From positions 1-51,470 of IMG/VR virus record IMGVR_UViG_3300050821_023966: a stretch of 51,470 bases of DNA. One strand, 5' to 3'. A model generated the notes under the pieces. The model did not search any database. It saw only the letters and a list, made by a program, of their open reading frames with translations, and had not been told where the DNA came from. Positions 30,111 to 37,347 of the stretch are shown piece after piece. Every line of letters begins with the position of its first letter. Within the stretch, counting starts at the first letter, position 1. Both the position numbers and the translations under genes were made by a program. The DNA comes from a virus.

Positions 30111-30186
30111 TGGTGCTCATATCAGGACTCGAACCTGAAATTTAACGTCCGTAGCGTTATGTGATATCCAATTTCACCATACGAGC
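30111..30186 (-). tRNA. tRNA-Arg(ACG)
   Basis: Acceptor GCTCGTA/TATGAGC, anticodon arm TAACG-CTACGGA-CGTTA, CCA encoded. A34 would need TadA deamination to read CGC/CGA. Confidence 0.9.
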
Positions 30187-30240
30187 ATTTGTTTAAATTA
30201 CCATCCATAACTCAGCTTTAAAACCAAGTTCTGGTAAAGG

Positions 30241-30354
30241 TTAATTATTCCTTGCGGCTTTAATTCTATCTTTTCTGTTCTGTTCAATCAATCTAATATA
30301 TTCATTCTTTTTCTTGATGAATTCTTTGATTGATAATGTGTTGTTTGTTTTCAT
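30241..30354 (-). CDS. Small basic protein (37 aa)
   Basis: MKTNNTLSIKEFIKKKNEYI start and KAARNN end. Begins 2 nt past the next tRNA. Unknown. Confidence 0.5.
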   Translation of the reverse strand: MKTNNTLSIKEFIKKKNEYIRLIEQNRKDRIKAARNN

Positions 30355-30355
30355 A

Positions 30356-30433
30356 TGGTAGGCAAGCGGAGATTCGAACTCCATTCTTTCGATTATCAGT
30401 CGAGTGCTCTTAATCCAATTGAGCTACATGCCT
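30356..30433 (-). tRNA. tRNA-Ile(GAT)
   Basis: Acceptor AGGCATG/CTTGCCT, anticodon loop CTGATAA, CCA encoded. Confidence 0.9.
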
Positions 30434-30455
30434 ATTAATAAGTTATAACTTAATT

Positions 30456-30591
30456 TGGAGCCGTGTACTAGAATTGGTACTAGAAACTCACCTGACCTAA
30501 TTACATCGCAGGACAAATATCCCTCTAACTGTTCCGTTCAAGGAACCTATTGGTTTTTCAAGAGATGTGTTTTACATTAAACTAACACGGC
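30456..30591 (-). tRNA. Oversized tRNA-like gene 5 (136 nt)
   Basis: Acceptor GCCGTGT/ACACGGC (7 of 7), D arm GTTT-AATGTA-AAAC, T73 and CCA. A stem ACATC/GATGT encloses ~60 nt with hairpins AACC-AATA-GGTT and GTTCC-TTGAAC-GGAAC. T loop lacks TTC. Confidence 0.5.
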
Positions 30592-30669
30592 AAAAAGTGT
30601 CGTTAACATCACCTTAAGTAGCAAAAAATGGATATTGTTTAATTATATTCCATCATAAACTACAAAAAG

Positions 30670-30758
30670 TGGTAGCAGAGAAGAGAATCGAACTCTACAT
30701 AGCTCTTACTCAGAGCCGAGGTTATGAGCCTCGTCAGCGTCCCATGGCTTGTCCCTGC
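30670..30758 (-). tRNA. tRNA with anticodon CAT and class II variable arm
   Basis: Acceptor GCAGGGA/TCTCTGC, anticodon arm CGAGG-CTCATAA-CCTCG, variable arm GCTCT-GAGTA-AGAGC (perfect 5-bp stem), CCA encoded. Could be Met, or Ile if C34 is lysidinylated. Confidence 0.85.
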
Positions 30759-30768
30759 AAATTAATAT

Positions 30769-30841
30769 TGGTGGTTGGTACAGAATCGAACTGTAATCTT
30801 AAGAGTGTCATTCTTATATTCTTCCATTAAAATAACCAACC
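30769..30841 (-). tRNA. tRNA-Val(GAC)
   Basis: Acceptor GGTTGGT/ACCAACC, anticodon arm TAAGA-ATGACAC-TCTTA, CCA encoded. Confidence 0.88.
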
Positions 30842-30891
30842 ATGTAAATTGTAAGTTTTATGAGGATTTCACGAAAGTCAAATTAATGACT

Positions 30892-30966
30892 TGTTCCGAT
30901 GTATTGGATTTGCACCAATGACTCCCCTCAACAAGAGGGGCGAGTTAACTACTTCTCGAACGTCGT
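30892..30966 (-). tRNA. tRNA-like, anticodon TGT (Thr?)
   Basis: Anticodon arm CCCCT-CTTGTTG-AGGGG, T arm ATTGG-TGCAAAT-CCAAT and D stem GAG/CTC are good. The acceptor ACGACGT/ACATCGG has two mismatches and the tail is ACA. Confidence 0.5.
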
Positions 30967-31023
30967 CTATCTCATGCGGGATACTTTGAGGTAATTAATC
31001 TCATGAACCGCTTTCTTTGGCCG

Positions 31024-31284
31024 TTAGAAATTGATTGGATTGTATTTACCTAATACATCTTTATCAGATAAGTCTGGTGAATTCCTTATCTTCATAAATT
31101 CTTCACAAAATGTTGCATAATCAACTGTATTTTGATTCAATCCTTCACCGTAAAATATATTAACGTAAAGTAAACCATCTTGTCTTGCTGTTTCTAACCA
31201 TGCTTCAAATTGATCTGTATAAGGGGTTGATATTGTGTCTGGTTTCCTTTTGGGAATGTTCTCATGTTGTTTATAACTATTCAT
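31024..31284 (-). CDS. Hypothetical protein (86 aa)
   Basis: MNSYKQHENIPKRKPDTIST start; acidic C-terminal half. No motif recognised. Stands alone between tRNAs. Confidence 0.6.
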   Translation of the reverse strand: MNSYKQHENIPKRKPDTISTPYTDQFEAWLETARQDGLLYVNIFYGEGLNQNTVDYATFCEEFMKIRNSPDLSDKDVLGKYNPINF

Positions 31285-31381
31285 ATTTTCCTTTCTTATT
31301 GATGCCGTTTTTACCAGACTTCTTCTTGGTATCTCCGTCCCTGACGGTGCGTTAGATTTTACACTATAAACAGCTACAAAT

Positions 31382-31500
31382 TGGTGGGGACGGAGGGATT
31401 TGCACCGCTCACTAACTCATAGAGTATCTGGATTACGATTTCCAAACTGGCTTGCCACAATTCGTTGTAGTGGTTGTACTATGTACTGCCTACGTTCCCC
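31382..31500 (-). tRNA. Oversized tRNA-like gene 6 (119 nt)
   Basis: Acceptor GGGGAACG/CGTCCCC (pairs with one bulge), T arm loop TGCAAAT with a bulged stem, CCA encoded. Centre expanded by ~45 nt with CCAC/GTGG hairpin. Confidence 0.45.
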
Positions 31501-31507
31501 GTAAAAT

Positions 31508-31595
31508 TGGTGGTAGCGATAGGATTCGAACCTACATGTTTAGCCAGAGGCAACGCATTTACAGTGCGTCTCCTTCACCGTTTGGATACACTACC
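31508..31595 (-). tRNA. tRNA-Tyr(GTA), copy 1
   Basis: Acceptor GGTAGTG/CGCTACC, anticodon arm ACGCA-CTGTAAA-TGCGT, long variable arm normal for bacterial Tyr, CCA encoded. Confidence 0.92.
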
Positions 31596-31877
31596 ATTTT
31601 AAATTAATCCATCTGTCAATATCAGGCTTACTCAAAAGTCATGACAACCTCTGGTTGGGATTTAAACCCCTTACAACCGTATCATCAGCCGTTTTTTATT
31701 TGTCGGTTCATTGACGATGAAATTCTTTCAGCTTGGGGATTGCACCCTGTATTATACTCACTAAACATTGTGAACTGTGGCTCGCGTAACTAGTAATTTC
31801 TACGTATCTCTGTAATCCTATTCACCAATAGGCCATTGATGCTTTGCCTTAACAGCTAACACTACTGAAATTTATTG
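31596..31877. other. Spacer with T-arm-like relics (282 nt)
   Basis: No gene. Two minus-strand segments resemble tRNA T arms (GGGG-TTTAAAT-CCC and GGG-TGCAATC-CCC) but no acceptor partners were found: possible decayed tRNAs. Confidence 0.35.
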
Positions 31878-31960
31878 GTGGTAATAACAAGACTCGAACT
31901 TGTGAACCTCGAAAGGAGTTGATCTACAGTCAACCGGAATTGCCGCTATCCCATACTACC
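31878..31960 (-). tRNA. tRNA-Tyr(GTA), copy 2
   Basis: Acceptor GGTAGTA/TATTACC, anticodon arm GTTGA-CTGTAGA-TCAAC, class II variable arm, CCA encoded. Confidence 0.9.
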
Positions 31961-32064
31961 AGATGATGGCTGTTGATTATTTATTGACGGATGCGGCTAC
32001 ATCATATCCCCGTCATGATCGTTTTGATATTAGCAGTAAATGCCGATATTTTATTTTTAATCTA

Positions 32065-32118
32065 TTGCGGTCAGCATATGCCTCCTACTAGATTGCTATT
32101 TTATTATTATCGCTGCAA
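32065..32118. repeat. Repeated hairpin element, copy 1
   Basis: Shares the core CGGTCAGCATA(T)GC.TCCTACT...TTATTATTATCG with 35581-35630. Ends pair (TTGC/GCAA). Confidence 0.6.
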
Positions 32119-32141
32119 TGTCAGACCATCCTAACTGACTA

Positions 32142-32219
32142 TGGTGCTCTCGGAGACTTGCGATTTCTCATCTTGTGGCTTAAAAGGCCCAATCATTTAC
32201 ACGTTTGGTTGACGAGAGC
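32142..32219 (-). tRNA. tRNA-Lys(TTT), copy 1
   Basis: Acceptor GCTCTCG/CGAGAGC, D stem CCAA/TTGG, anticodon loop CTTTTAA (short stem), CCA encoded. T loop ATCGCAA. Confidence 0.75.
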
Positions 32220-32323
32220 ATATTTTAAAAGTTTTTTGTAAATACAGTGGTATCTTTAATTCTGGTACTAACCACCATCCTAAACGAATTAACCAGTATT
32301 AGTTTCGGATTGTATCTACAAAT

Positions 32324-32953
32324 TTAAAAAGGAGAATTACTGATAATCACTGTACTATTATAATAATACTTCGGTTGATTAGTTATTACAAATAATGGAT
32401 ACACATTGGTCGTCAACGATGTAAGATTGGTTCCATATTGAACAATCGCATCTAAATATGTGTATTGATTTGTATCAGTTGGTTTAACTCCGACAAGCGG
32501 ATTATTTGTTATTATCAAACTATCCGTGAAAAAATAATTAGGATTTATTACCATCGACATCACTCTAATACTTTGAGAATTTGTTAATGGTTCTTTTAAT
32601 CCATAATTGACTTGAACTCCTATGTAAGTAAGATTAGTTGACATTGTGTTAATCCAAGCTACTTCAGGACTATATGATGATTCCCATCCAGCAGCATTAT
32701 AAGATGTTGCTACGAAATAATACGTAGAAGCGTAAATAAAATTTGTGGTATCTATTAAATAATTTGTTACACCACCAGCAATAATTGAAGTAGTATATAT
32801 TCCACTCTGACTGCCGTAATATATCTTATATCCTACAACATTAGTGTCAGGCGACGGATTCCAAACTACATTTACAAAGGAATCAGCCTCGCAATTATTA
32901 ATAAAACCCAATGTTATTATTAAAATAATATAAAATATTATTTTAAACTTCAT
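32324..32953 (-). CDS. Secreted fibronectin type III-like protein (209 aa)
   Basis: Signal peptide MKFKIIFYIILIITLGFI, then one FnIII domain (VNVVWNPSPDTNVVGYKIYYGSQSG...YYFVATSYNAAGWESSYSPEV). The C-terminal ~110 residues are Asn/Thr-rich. Probably an exported or virion-surface adhesion protein. Followed upstream by an Ig-like gene with 9-nt gap. Confidence 0.75.
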   Translation of the reverse strand: MKFKIIFYIILIITLGFINNCEADSFVNVVWNPSPDTNVVGYKIYYGSQSGIYTTSIIAGGVTNYLIDTTNFIYASTYYFVATSYNAAGWESSYSPEVAWINTMSTNLTYIGVQVNYGLKEPLTNSQSIRVMSMVINPNYFFTDSLIITNNPLVGVKPTDTNQYTYLDAIVQYGTNLTSLTTNVYPLFVITNQPKYYYNSTVIISNSPF

Positions 32954-32962
32954 GATAACTTA

Positions 32963-33271
32963 TTAGATCAATACTGGTGCCGATGCACTGATACTCAATT
33001 GAACTGGAGGAGCTTGCGTAACCGTAATTAAAATCGATCCAGAAATTTGACTTCCTAATGCACTAGCAATTGTACTAATCGTTGACGATCCTATACCAGT
33101 CGCCGCAGCAGTAGCAGTTAATCCGTTAGCAGCAACTACTAATGATACAGCGTTCACATTGGAACTATTCCATGCTGGTGAACCAGTTATTGCCGTTACA
33201 GGCACTACATTACCAAGTGCGTCTTGTGGTACGAGTGTCAACGTTGTTTGTTGTACAGTTGTTAAATTCAT
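32963..33271 (-). CDS. Ig-like (BIG2-type) domain protein (102 aa)
   Basis: From MNLTTVQQTTLTLVPQD. GSPAWNSSNVNAVSLVVAANGLTATAAATGIGSSTISTIA is the BIG2 pattern (xWxSSNxxVAxVxxxGxVTAxxxGxxxI). Likely a capsid or tail decoration protein. Ala/Thr-rich, unlike its AT-rich neighbours. Confidence 0.75.
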   Translation of the reverse strand: MNLTTVQQTTLTLVPQDALGNVVPVTAITGSPAWNSSNVNAVSLVVAANGLTATAAATGIGSSTISTIASALGSQISGSILITVTQAPPVQLSISASAPVLI

Positions 33272-33311
33272 ACCTATAAATATCATTCATAAATATATAA
33301 ATAACAAAAAA

Positions 33312-33385
33312 TGGTGGGTTCACTGAGAATCGAACTCAGGCAAAGAGATTAAGAGTCTCTCGGTCTACCACTAGCTTATGAACCC
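33312..33385 (-). tRNA. tRNA-Lys(CTT)
   Basis: Acceptor GGGTTCA/TGAACCC, anticodon arm AGAGA-CTCTTAA-TCTCT, CCA encoded. Confidence 0.93.
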
Positions 33386-33466
33386 ATTTGGTGCCATGTT
33401 TTTATTTAATGTGAGCAATGAACATATTTTAATTCCCTTCCTGACAAGGCGTAACTCACGGGAAAA

Positions 33467-33540
33467 TGGCGGGCAGAGAGGGATTTGAACCCCCGTCGTC
33501 TCCTAAAGCGGAGCCGTTCTAAACACTAAACTATCTGCCC
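33467..33540 (-). tRNA. tRNA, anticodon uncertain (TTT?)
   Basis: Acceptor GGGCAGA/TCTGCCC, T arm GGGGG-TTCAAAT-CCCTC, G73, CCA encoded. The anticodon stem CTCC/GGAG closes a 6-nt loop GCTTTA; reading a 7-nt loop gives TTT with C33 but poor pairing. Confidence 0.62.
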
Positions 33541-33678
33541 ATAAAATAGTTTATAAGAATTCACATCCATCTCTCATAATCCAAATGAACCTTTGCAGGA
33601 TTGTGTTTTACCATTTAAAGTCAACCTTTGAAGAATGTTTATTCAATGATTGATATCATACTATTTTAAATTCAAATT

Positions 33679-33768
33679 TGGTGGAGACGATGGGATTCGA
33701 ACCCATGATGGTTGTTACACTTCGGATTAAAAGTCCGATGCTTTCGGCCAGACTAAGCGAACGTCTCC
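33679..33768 (-). tRNA. tRNA-Lys(TTT) with long variable region
   Basis: Acceptor GGAGACG/CGTCTCC, anticodon arm TCGGA-CTTTTAA-TCCGA, T arm ATGGG-TTCGAAT-CCCAT, CCA encoded. Variable region ~15 nt. Confidence 0.88.
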
Positions 33769-34100
33769 ATTGGTGACCATCATTTTTTAAACAGGATAGG
33801 TCAGTGAACCTGTCAAATTATTTATTAAATAGTGTGTTATTACACCAAAAGGACGGGTTTCGAGGAGCGAATATTATCTCCTATTCGAACGACAAACCAA
33901 TGTTATTTCACTGGTTATTACTGTCACAAAGTATTGTTATCCTCCAGTCCTTCAATTGAATACGTCAACCTTCATGTTTGTTATCAACCTTCACAACATT
34001 ACAATGGAAACTACTTTACGCTGCTTCCATAATGGACGAGGAGACTTGTTCCTACTCATTATAAGATGGCTACCTCTAAGCCAACTTCCTACTTAACAAA
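33769..34100. other. Non-coding spacer (332 nt)
   Basis: No gene or clear tRNA. Contains hairpins (for example GGAGCGAATA/TATTCG region) and a T-arm-like AGG-TTCACTGA-CCT without acceptor partner. Probably structured RNA or decayed tRNA. Confidence 0.35.
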
Positions 34101-34174
34101 TGGCACGGCGAGAAGGAATCGAACCTTCGTAATTAGTTTTGGAGACTAACGTTCTTCCATTGAACTACCGCCGT
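34101..34174 (-). tRNA. tRNA-Trp(CCA)
   Basis: Acceptor ACGGCGG/TCGCCGT, anticodon arm TTAGT-CTCCAAA-ACTAA, G73, CCA encoded. Confidence 0.93.
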
Positions 34175-34357
34175 ATTAAAATTTTCTGTTGGCTTAGTGA
34201 GCAAGATAGCTCCATAGTGTATCACCATCACGAATTTGGTGCAGCCTCCTAAAGTGTACCCACAACCGTTGGCCTTATTTCAACACAGGAATTGCAGTCC
34301 TCACGAGAGATATCATTCTCATTACATACCACCTGTTATTTTTGTGGATAAAATTAA

Positions 34358-34436
34358 TGGCGGGGCTAGGGGGATTTGAACCCACCAAGTCTTCGCAGTG
34401 ACAGTGCGACATGTTAGCCAATTACACTATAGCCCC
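34358..34436 (-). tRNA. tRNA-Asp(GTC), copy 1
   Basis: Acceptor GGGGCTA/TAGCCCC, anticodon arm TCGCA-CTGTCAC-TGCGA, G73, CCA encoded. Confidence 0.93.
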
Positions 34437-34442
34437 GTTTGT

Positions 34443-34652
34443 TTACTTCTGATCAGACTTAGATATTTTTTTAGTCTTAACTACTCTAACACTCTTACTT
34501 ATTACATCTACATATCCAGCCCTATCTAAAGGCCATGTTGATACTGTGTAATATTTTGAATCAGATACATTTGTATATGATCTAACTTCTTCATCATACT
34601 TTAATGGATCACTAACATACTTATCGAACAACTCATTTGTTAATTTTTTCAT
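34443..34652 (-). CDS. Hypothetical protein (69 aa)
   Basis: From ATG 34652: MKKLTNELFDKYVSDPLKYD, ending in a basic tail. Start chosen because the frame upstream runs through tRNA-Asp. Unknown. Confidence 0.6.
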   Translation of the reverse strand: MKKLTNELFDKYVSDPLKYDEEVRSYTNVSDSKYYTVSTWPLDRAGYVDVISKSVRVVKTKKISKSDQK

Positions 34653-34655
34653 AAA

Positions 34656-34731
34656 TGGCGGAACTGGTCGGATTCGAACCGAACGTTTCAATCGTGACAG
34701 GATTGACGAGAGGCCACTTTTTCACAGTTCC
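34656..34731 (-). tRNA. tRNA-Asp(GTC), copy 2
   Basis: Acceptor GGAACTG/CAGTTCC, anticodon arm CAATC-CTGTCAC-GATTG, G73, CCA encoded. Confidence 0.92.
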
Positions 34732-34734
34732 ATT

Positions 34735-34754
34735 GGTGATTTTTAAAAATCACC
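34735..34754. terminator. Perfect palindrome, probable terminator
   Basis: GGTGATTTTT/AAAAATCACC, a 20-bp perfect palindrome between a gene end and tRNA-Asp. Confidence 0.6.
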
Positions 34755-34763
34755 GAAAATTTA

Positions 34764-35420
34764 TTATTTAATTAATTTGATAAAATCTTTGTCTATCTCA
34801 ACAACATGGGGAACATGCAATTTTACATGCTCAATCAAGTCTTTCCATCTAAGATATTCTATATTCAATCCATATTTTCCATTAAGACTGGTGTATACCT
34901 CACCAAGTGTTTGAGTATTGTATATTTTCACTTTTGTTGTATCATATATAATTCCTTTTATATCTTTAATGATTACACTTTGATCCAACAATCCCGTAGG
35001 AACAATGTCGGTATGTGGATGATATAAACGATATATATTAATATTTCCACCTTTCTTAAGGTGATTGAATATAAATTGTCTATCAGATGAATTATTCAAA
35101 TGATAGTTAATATCCACTATTTGGTATTCATTTTTACGAAACATATCTATTTCCAATAAAAATGTTGCAAGAATTGATTCAACCAATGTTTCAGCAAAAC
35201 ATTCTAATACATTGGTGGTTGCATTTCCACGGTTTAATGAATATTCTATCTCGTCTAATGACCATCCATTGAAATCACATTCACCCGATATTTTTGATAT
35301 TTTAGTTGAGTCAGATATTATTGATACATTTTTTCCGAAAACATTGAAAAACTTTTCATCAAATTTATCTACAAGGTATTTACTGGAGTATATAGGAAAA
35401 CTATCTATTGTATTTGTCAT
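34764..35420 (-). CDS. Hypothetical protein (218 aa)
   Basis: MTNTIDSFPIYSSKYLVDKF start. No recognised domain. Upstream (35430-35465) there is a dyad TCACT-AAAT-AGTGA overlapping a direct repeat of GGTCACT, possibly an operator. Confidence 0.68.
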   Translation of the reverse strand: MTNTIDSFPIYSSKYLVDKFDEKFFNVFGKNVSIISDSTKISKISGECDFNGWSLDEIEYSLNRGNATTNVLECFAETLVESILATFLLEIDMFRKNEYQIVDINYHLNNSSDRQFIFNHLKKGGNINIYRLYHPHTDIVPTGLLDQSVIIKDIKGIIYDTTKVKIYNTQTLGEVYTSLNGKYGLNIEYLRWKDLIEHVKLHVPHVVEIDKDFIKLIK

Positions 35421-35659
35421 ATTATTCTATCTGTGGTCACTCTGGTCACTATTTAGTGATCATTTTAAAAGTTGCTCACATTGATATGTAGTTTTCATAT
35501 CGTTATAAACATCAAGTTTTTTAATTATATTTTAGTGCTAAGTGTGTGACCCACCACAGTTACAATTTTTATTACATTGATTACGGTCAGCATAGCTTCC
35601 TACTCAATGTTTATTTATTATCGTAACAACACATGGGGTTGTGTTCATAGCGTTTTAAA
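35421..35659. promoter_or_regulatory. Regulatory/structured spacer
   Basis: Holds the GGTCACT direct repeat with dyad near the gene start, and copy 2 of the repeated hairpin element at 35581-35630 (TTACG/CGTAA closing stem). No gene longer than 12 codons was convincing. Confidence 0.4.
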
Positions 35660-35755
35660 TGGCTGGGAGCAGAGGACTTGAACCTCCATACGGTAATTTC
35701 TACCGATTACAACAGGGTAACAACCTGTCCACATTACCAATTAGTGTAACTCCCA
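35660..35755 (-). tRNA. tRNA-Asn(GTT) with class II variable arm
   Basis: Acceptor TGGGAGT/GCTCCCA, anticodon arm ACAGG-TTGTTAC-CCTGT, variable arm CGGTA-GAAAT-TACCG, G73, CCA encoded. Confidence 0.9.
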
Positions 35756-35762
35756 ATTAAAA

Positions 35763-36236
35763 TTATAATACAATTAAACCAGCGTGAATTTCTCCATGAC
35801 AATTTGAACATACTAATTCACATTTATCGACTTCCGCTTTTAACTTCTCAAATGAAATTGTTTTCGCTGTTATAGAGAAATCTTTTTCTAAAGGATTTAA
35901 ATGATGAAATACTAAGCTTCCTATGTACCTATTGTAGCCACATACTTTACATTTTCCACCTTTATAATCAACCAATTTTTGTTTGGTTCGTTGTCTCCAA
36001 CTGACCACACTTTTAACATTTTGTTGTTTCTTTTGTTCAGCTTGAAGTTTTGTTCGCGGTCTTGTAGTAAGATATTTCATTAAAGTATGTCTACAATAAC
36101 CAAATTGTTTAGCACAATCATTTAACGTATGATTATCATCATAAAATTTTTGAAATTCATTAATTTCCGTTAGTGATATTGTCTTTACTTTTTTAGACCG
36201 CGCCATTTTTTGTTTTACTAATTCTTGTATTTCCAT
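35763..36236 (-). CDS. HNH homing endonuclease with helix-turn-helix (157 aa)
   Basis: TLNDCAKQFGYCRHTLMKYL looks like a helix-turn-helix. CKVCGYNRYIGSLVFHHLNP and CELVCSNCHGEIHAGL form the HNH core. Paralogue of the gene at 10209-10592. Confidence 0.87.
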   Translation of the reverse strand: MEIQELVKQKMARSKKVKTISLTEINEFQKFYDDNHTLNDCAKQFGYCRHTLMKYLTTRPRTKLQAEQKKQQNVKSVVSWRQRTKQKLVDYKGGKCKVCGYNRYIGSLVFHHLNPLEKDFSITAKTISFEKLKAEVDKCELVCSNCHGEIHAGLIVL

Positions 36237-36277
36237 AATATTAACTTTATATGTTAATAACTATGTATAAGGAACAT

Positions 36278-36301
36278 AAAACAACAAAAATATGTTGTTT
36301 T
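36278..36301. terminator. Hairpin, probable terminator
   Basis: AAAACAAC/GTTGTTTT, 8-bp stem with T/A tracts, just upstream of the HNH gene. Confidence 0.6.
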
Positions 36302-36309
36302 ATTTTAAA

Positions 36310-36385
36310 TGGCTCCATCCCTCTGATTTGAACAGAGATAGTACAAATTAACAGTTTGTCTCATTACCAATTATGATAGAATGGA
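36310..36385 (-). tRNA. tRNA-Asn(GTT), copy 2
   Basis: Acceptor TCCATTC/GGATGGA, anticodon arm ACAAA-CTGTTAA-TTTGT, normal variable loop, G73, CCA encoded. Confidence 0.92.
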
Positions 36386-36396
36386 ATTAAATTAAA

Positions 36397-36556
36397 TGGT
36401 GGGGACAGCAGGATTTAAACCTGCGGTGTTTGTCATAACTTCGTTAAACAACTTACGATCTTATACTAGTTTATCTCGCTGCCGTTGCTTAATTACTATA
36501 TGATTCTTGTGGCCTTATTCATGCCACTGACTTTCGTCTCTCTTGTCTACATCCCC
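36397..36556 (-). tRNA. Oversized tRNA-like gene 7 (160 nt), Phe-like
   Basis: Acceptor GGGGATG/TGTCCCC (7 of 7 with two G-T), D stem GAC/GTC, anticodon-like arm GTGGC-ATGAATAAG-GCCAC (9-nt loop containing GAA after T), T arm GCAGG-TTTAAAT-CCTGC, CCA encoded. About 80 extra nt lie between the anticodon-like and T arms. Confidence 0.55.
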
Positions 36557-36562
36557 GTAAAA

Positions 36563-36638
36563 TGGAAGTGCTGGTGGGAATCGAACCCGACGTAGCTAAT
36601 TTGAAGGACTAGCGAATCTACCAATATTCTACAGCACC
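36563..36638 (-). tRNA. tRNA-Glu(TTC)-like with C33
   Basis: Acceptor GGTGCTG/CAGCACT, anticodon stem CTAGT/ATTAG with loop CCTTCAA, CCA encoded. Position 33 is C. Confidence 0.72.
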
Positions 36639-36646
36639 GTTAAAAA

Positions 36647-36720
36647 TGGTGTTCCTATGGAGAATCGAACTCCAGCACTTTGGGTGAAAACCAAAGGTTC
36701 TGCCATTAAACTATAGGAAC
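36647..36720 (-). tRNA. tRNA-Glu(TTC)
   Basis: Acceptor GTTCCTA/TAGGAAC, anticodon arm TTTGG-TTTTCAC-CCAAA, CCA encoded. Confidence 0.92.
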
Positions 36721-36726
36721 ATGAAC

Positions 36727-36801
36727 TGGTGGCTTGGACTGGACTTGAACCAGCATCGCGAGGTGCTTCAAACCTCCGCTCTACATTGGAGCTACCAAGC
36801 C
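36727..36801 (-). tRNA. tRNA-Phe(GAA)
   Basis: Acceptor GGCTTGG/CCAAGCC, anticodon arm GAGGT-TTGAAGC-ACCTC, CCA encoded. Confidence 0.9.
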
Positions 36802-36806
36802 GTAAA

Positions 36807-37268
36807 TTAATAATGAATCGTAACGCATGTATTTAAATGTTTATTGGCATTCATGTCATTTGCTTTATTTTCATCCCATCTTTTAATTTGTTGACGCTGA
36901 TATTTTGACAACCTTCGCTCAGATGCCTCTTTCGGTAGAGATAAACTAGATGCCTTAGTGTTTGCATTTAAAAGTTTTTTATCTACATGAATGATTTTAA
37001 TGGAGTGTACAATTTTATGACAATCTCTGCATAATACCTGCAAATCTTCGAGCGTTACGTCATATAATCCTCTATAATTTAAATGGTGTACATCAAGATT
37101 GTTTATAGCACCGCATTTTTCACATACGGAAACTTGTTCTAACTTCTCTTTTCTAAGAGTTTTCCAATGATCACTATACAAATAAACCTCTCTGTAATAG
37201 CAAGATTTATTGGTAATTACATAATAATTATTAGTACATGTCGCTAAAATGTTTGAGGCCGAATACAT
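36807..37268 (-). CDS. HNH endonuclease (153 aa)
   Basis: From ATG 37268 (MYSASNILATCT): promoter TTGACA-N17-TAATAT ends 7 nt before it. YLYSDHWKTLRKEKLEQ, CEKCGAINNLDVHHLNYRG and LQVLCRDCHKIVH give a complete HNH. The basic C-terminal tail may bind DNA. Confidence 0.87.
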   Translation of the reverse strand: MYSASNILATCTNNYYVITNKSCYYREVYLYSDHWKTLRKEKLEQVSVCEKCGAINNLDVHHLNYRGLYDVTLEDLQVLCRDCHKIVHSIKIIHVDKKLLNANTKASSLSLPKEASERRLSKYQRQQIKRWDENKANDMNANKHLNTCVTIHY

Positions 37269-37275
37269 AGATTTA

Positions 37276-37304
37276 ATATTAACATAAATGAATACTAATG
37301 TCAA
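37276..37304 (-). promoter_or_regulatory. Leaderless-type promoter of the HNH gene
   Basis: TTGACA, N17, TAATAT, 7 nt, ATG at 37268. Confidence 0.78.
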
Positions 37305-37347
37305 TCACTTTATCGCATTATCGCTGGCACAGTTCTGGAATTACCCA

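Noticed and set aside
34175-34357. Possible Cys-like tRNA (AGGA-CTGCAAT-TCCT)
   Set aside because: No matching acceptor for the GGCTGCACCA-like end was found; may be a relic.
5666-36801. CRISPR array, because of the regular short spacing
   Set aside because: The recurring units are tRNAs with different sequences; no direct repeats with unique spacers.
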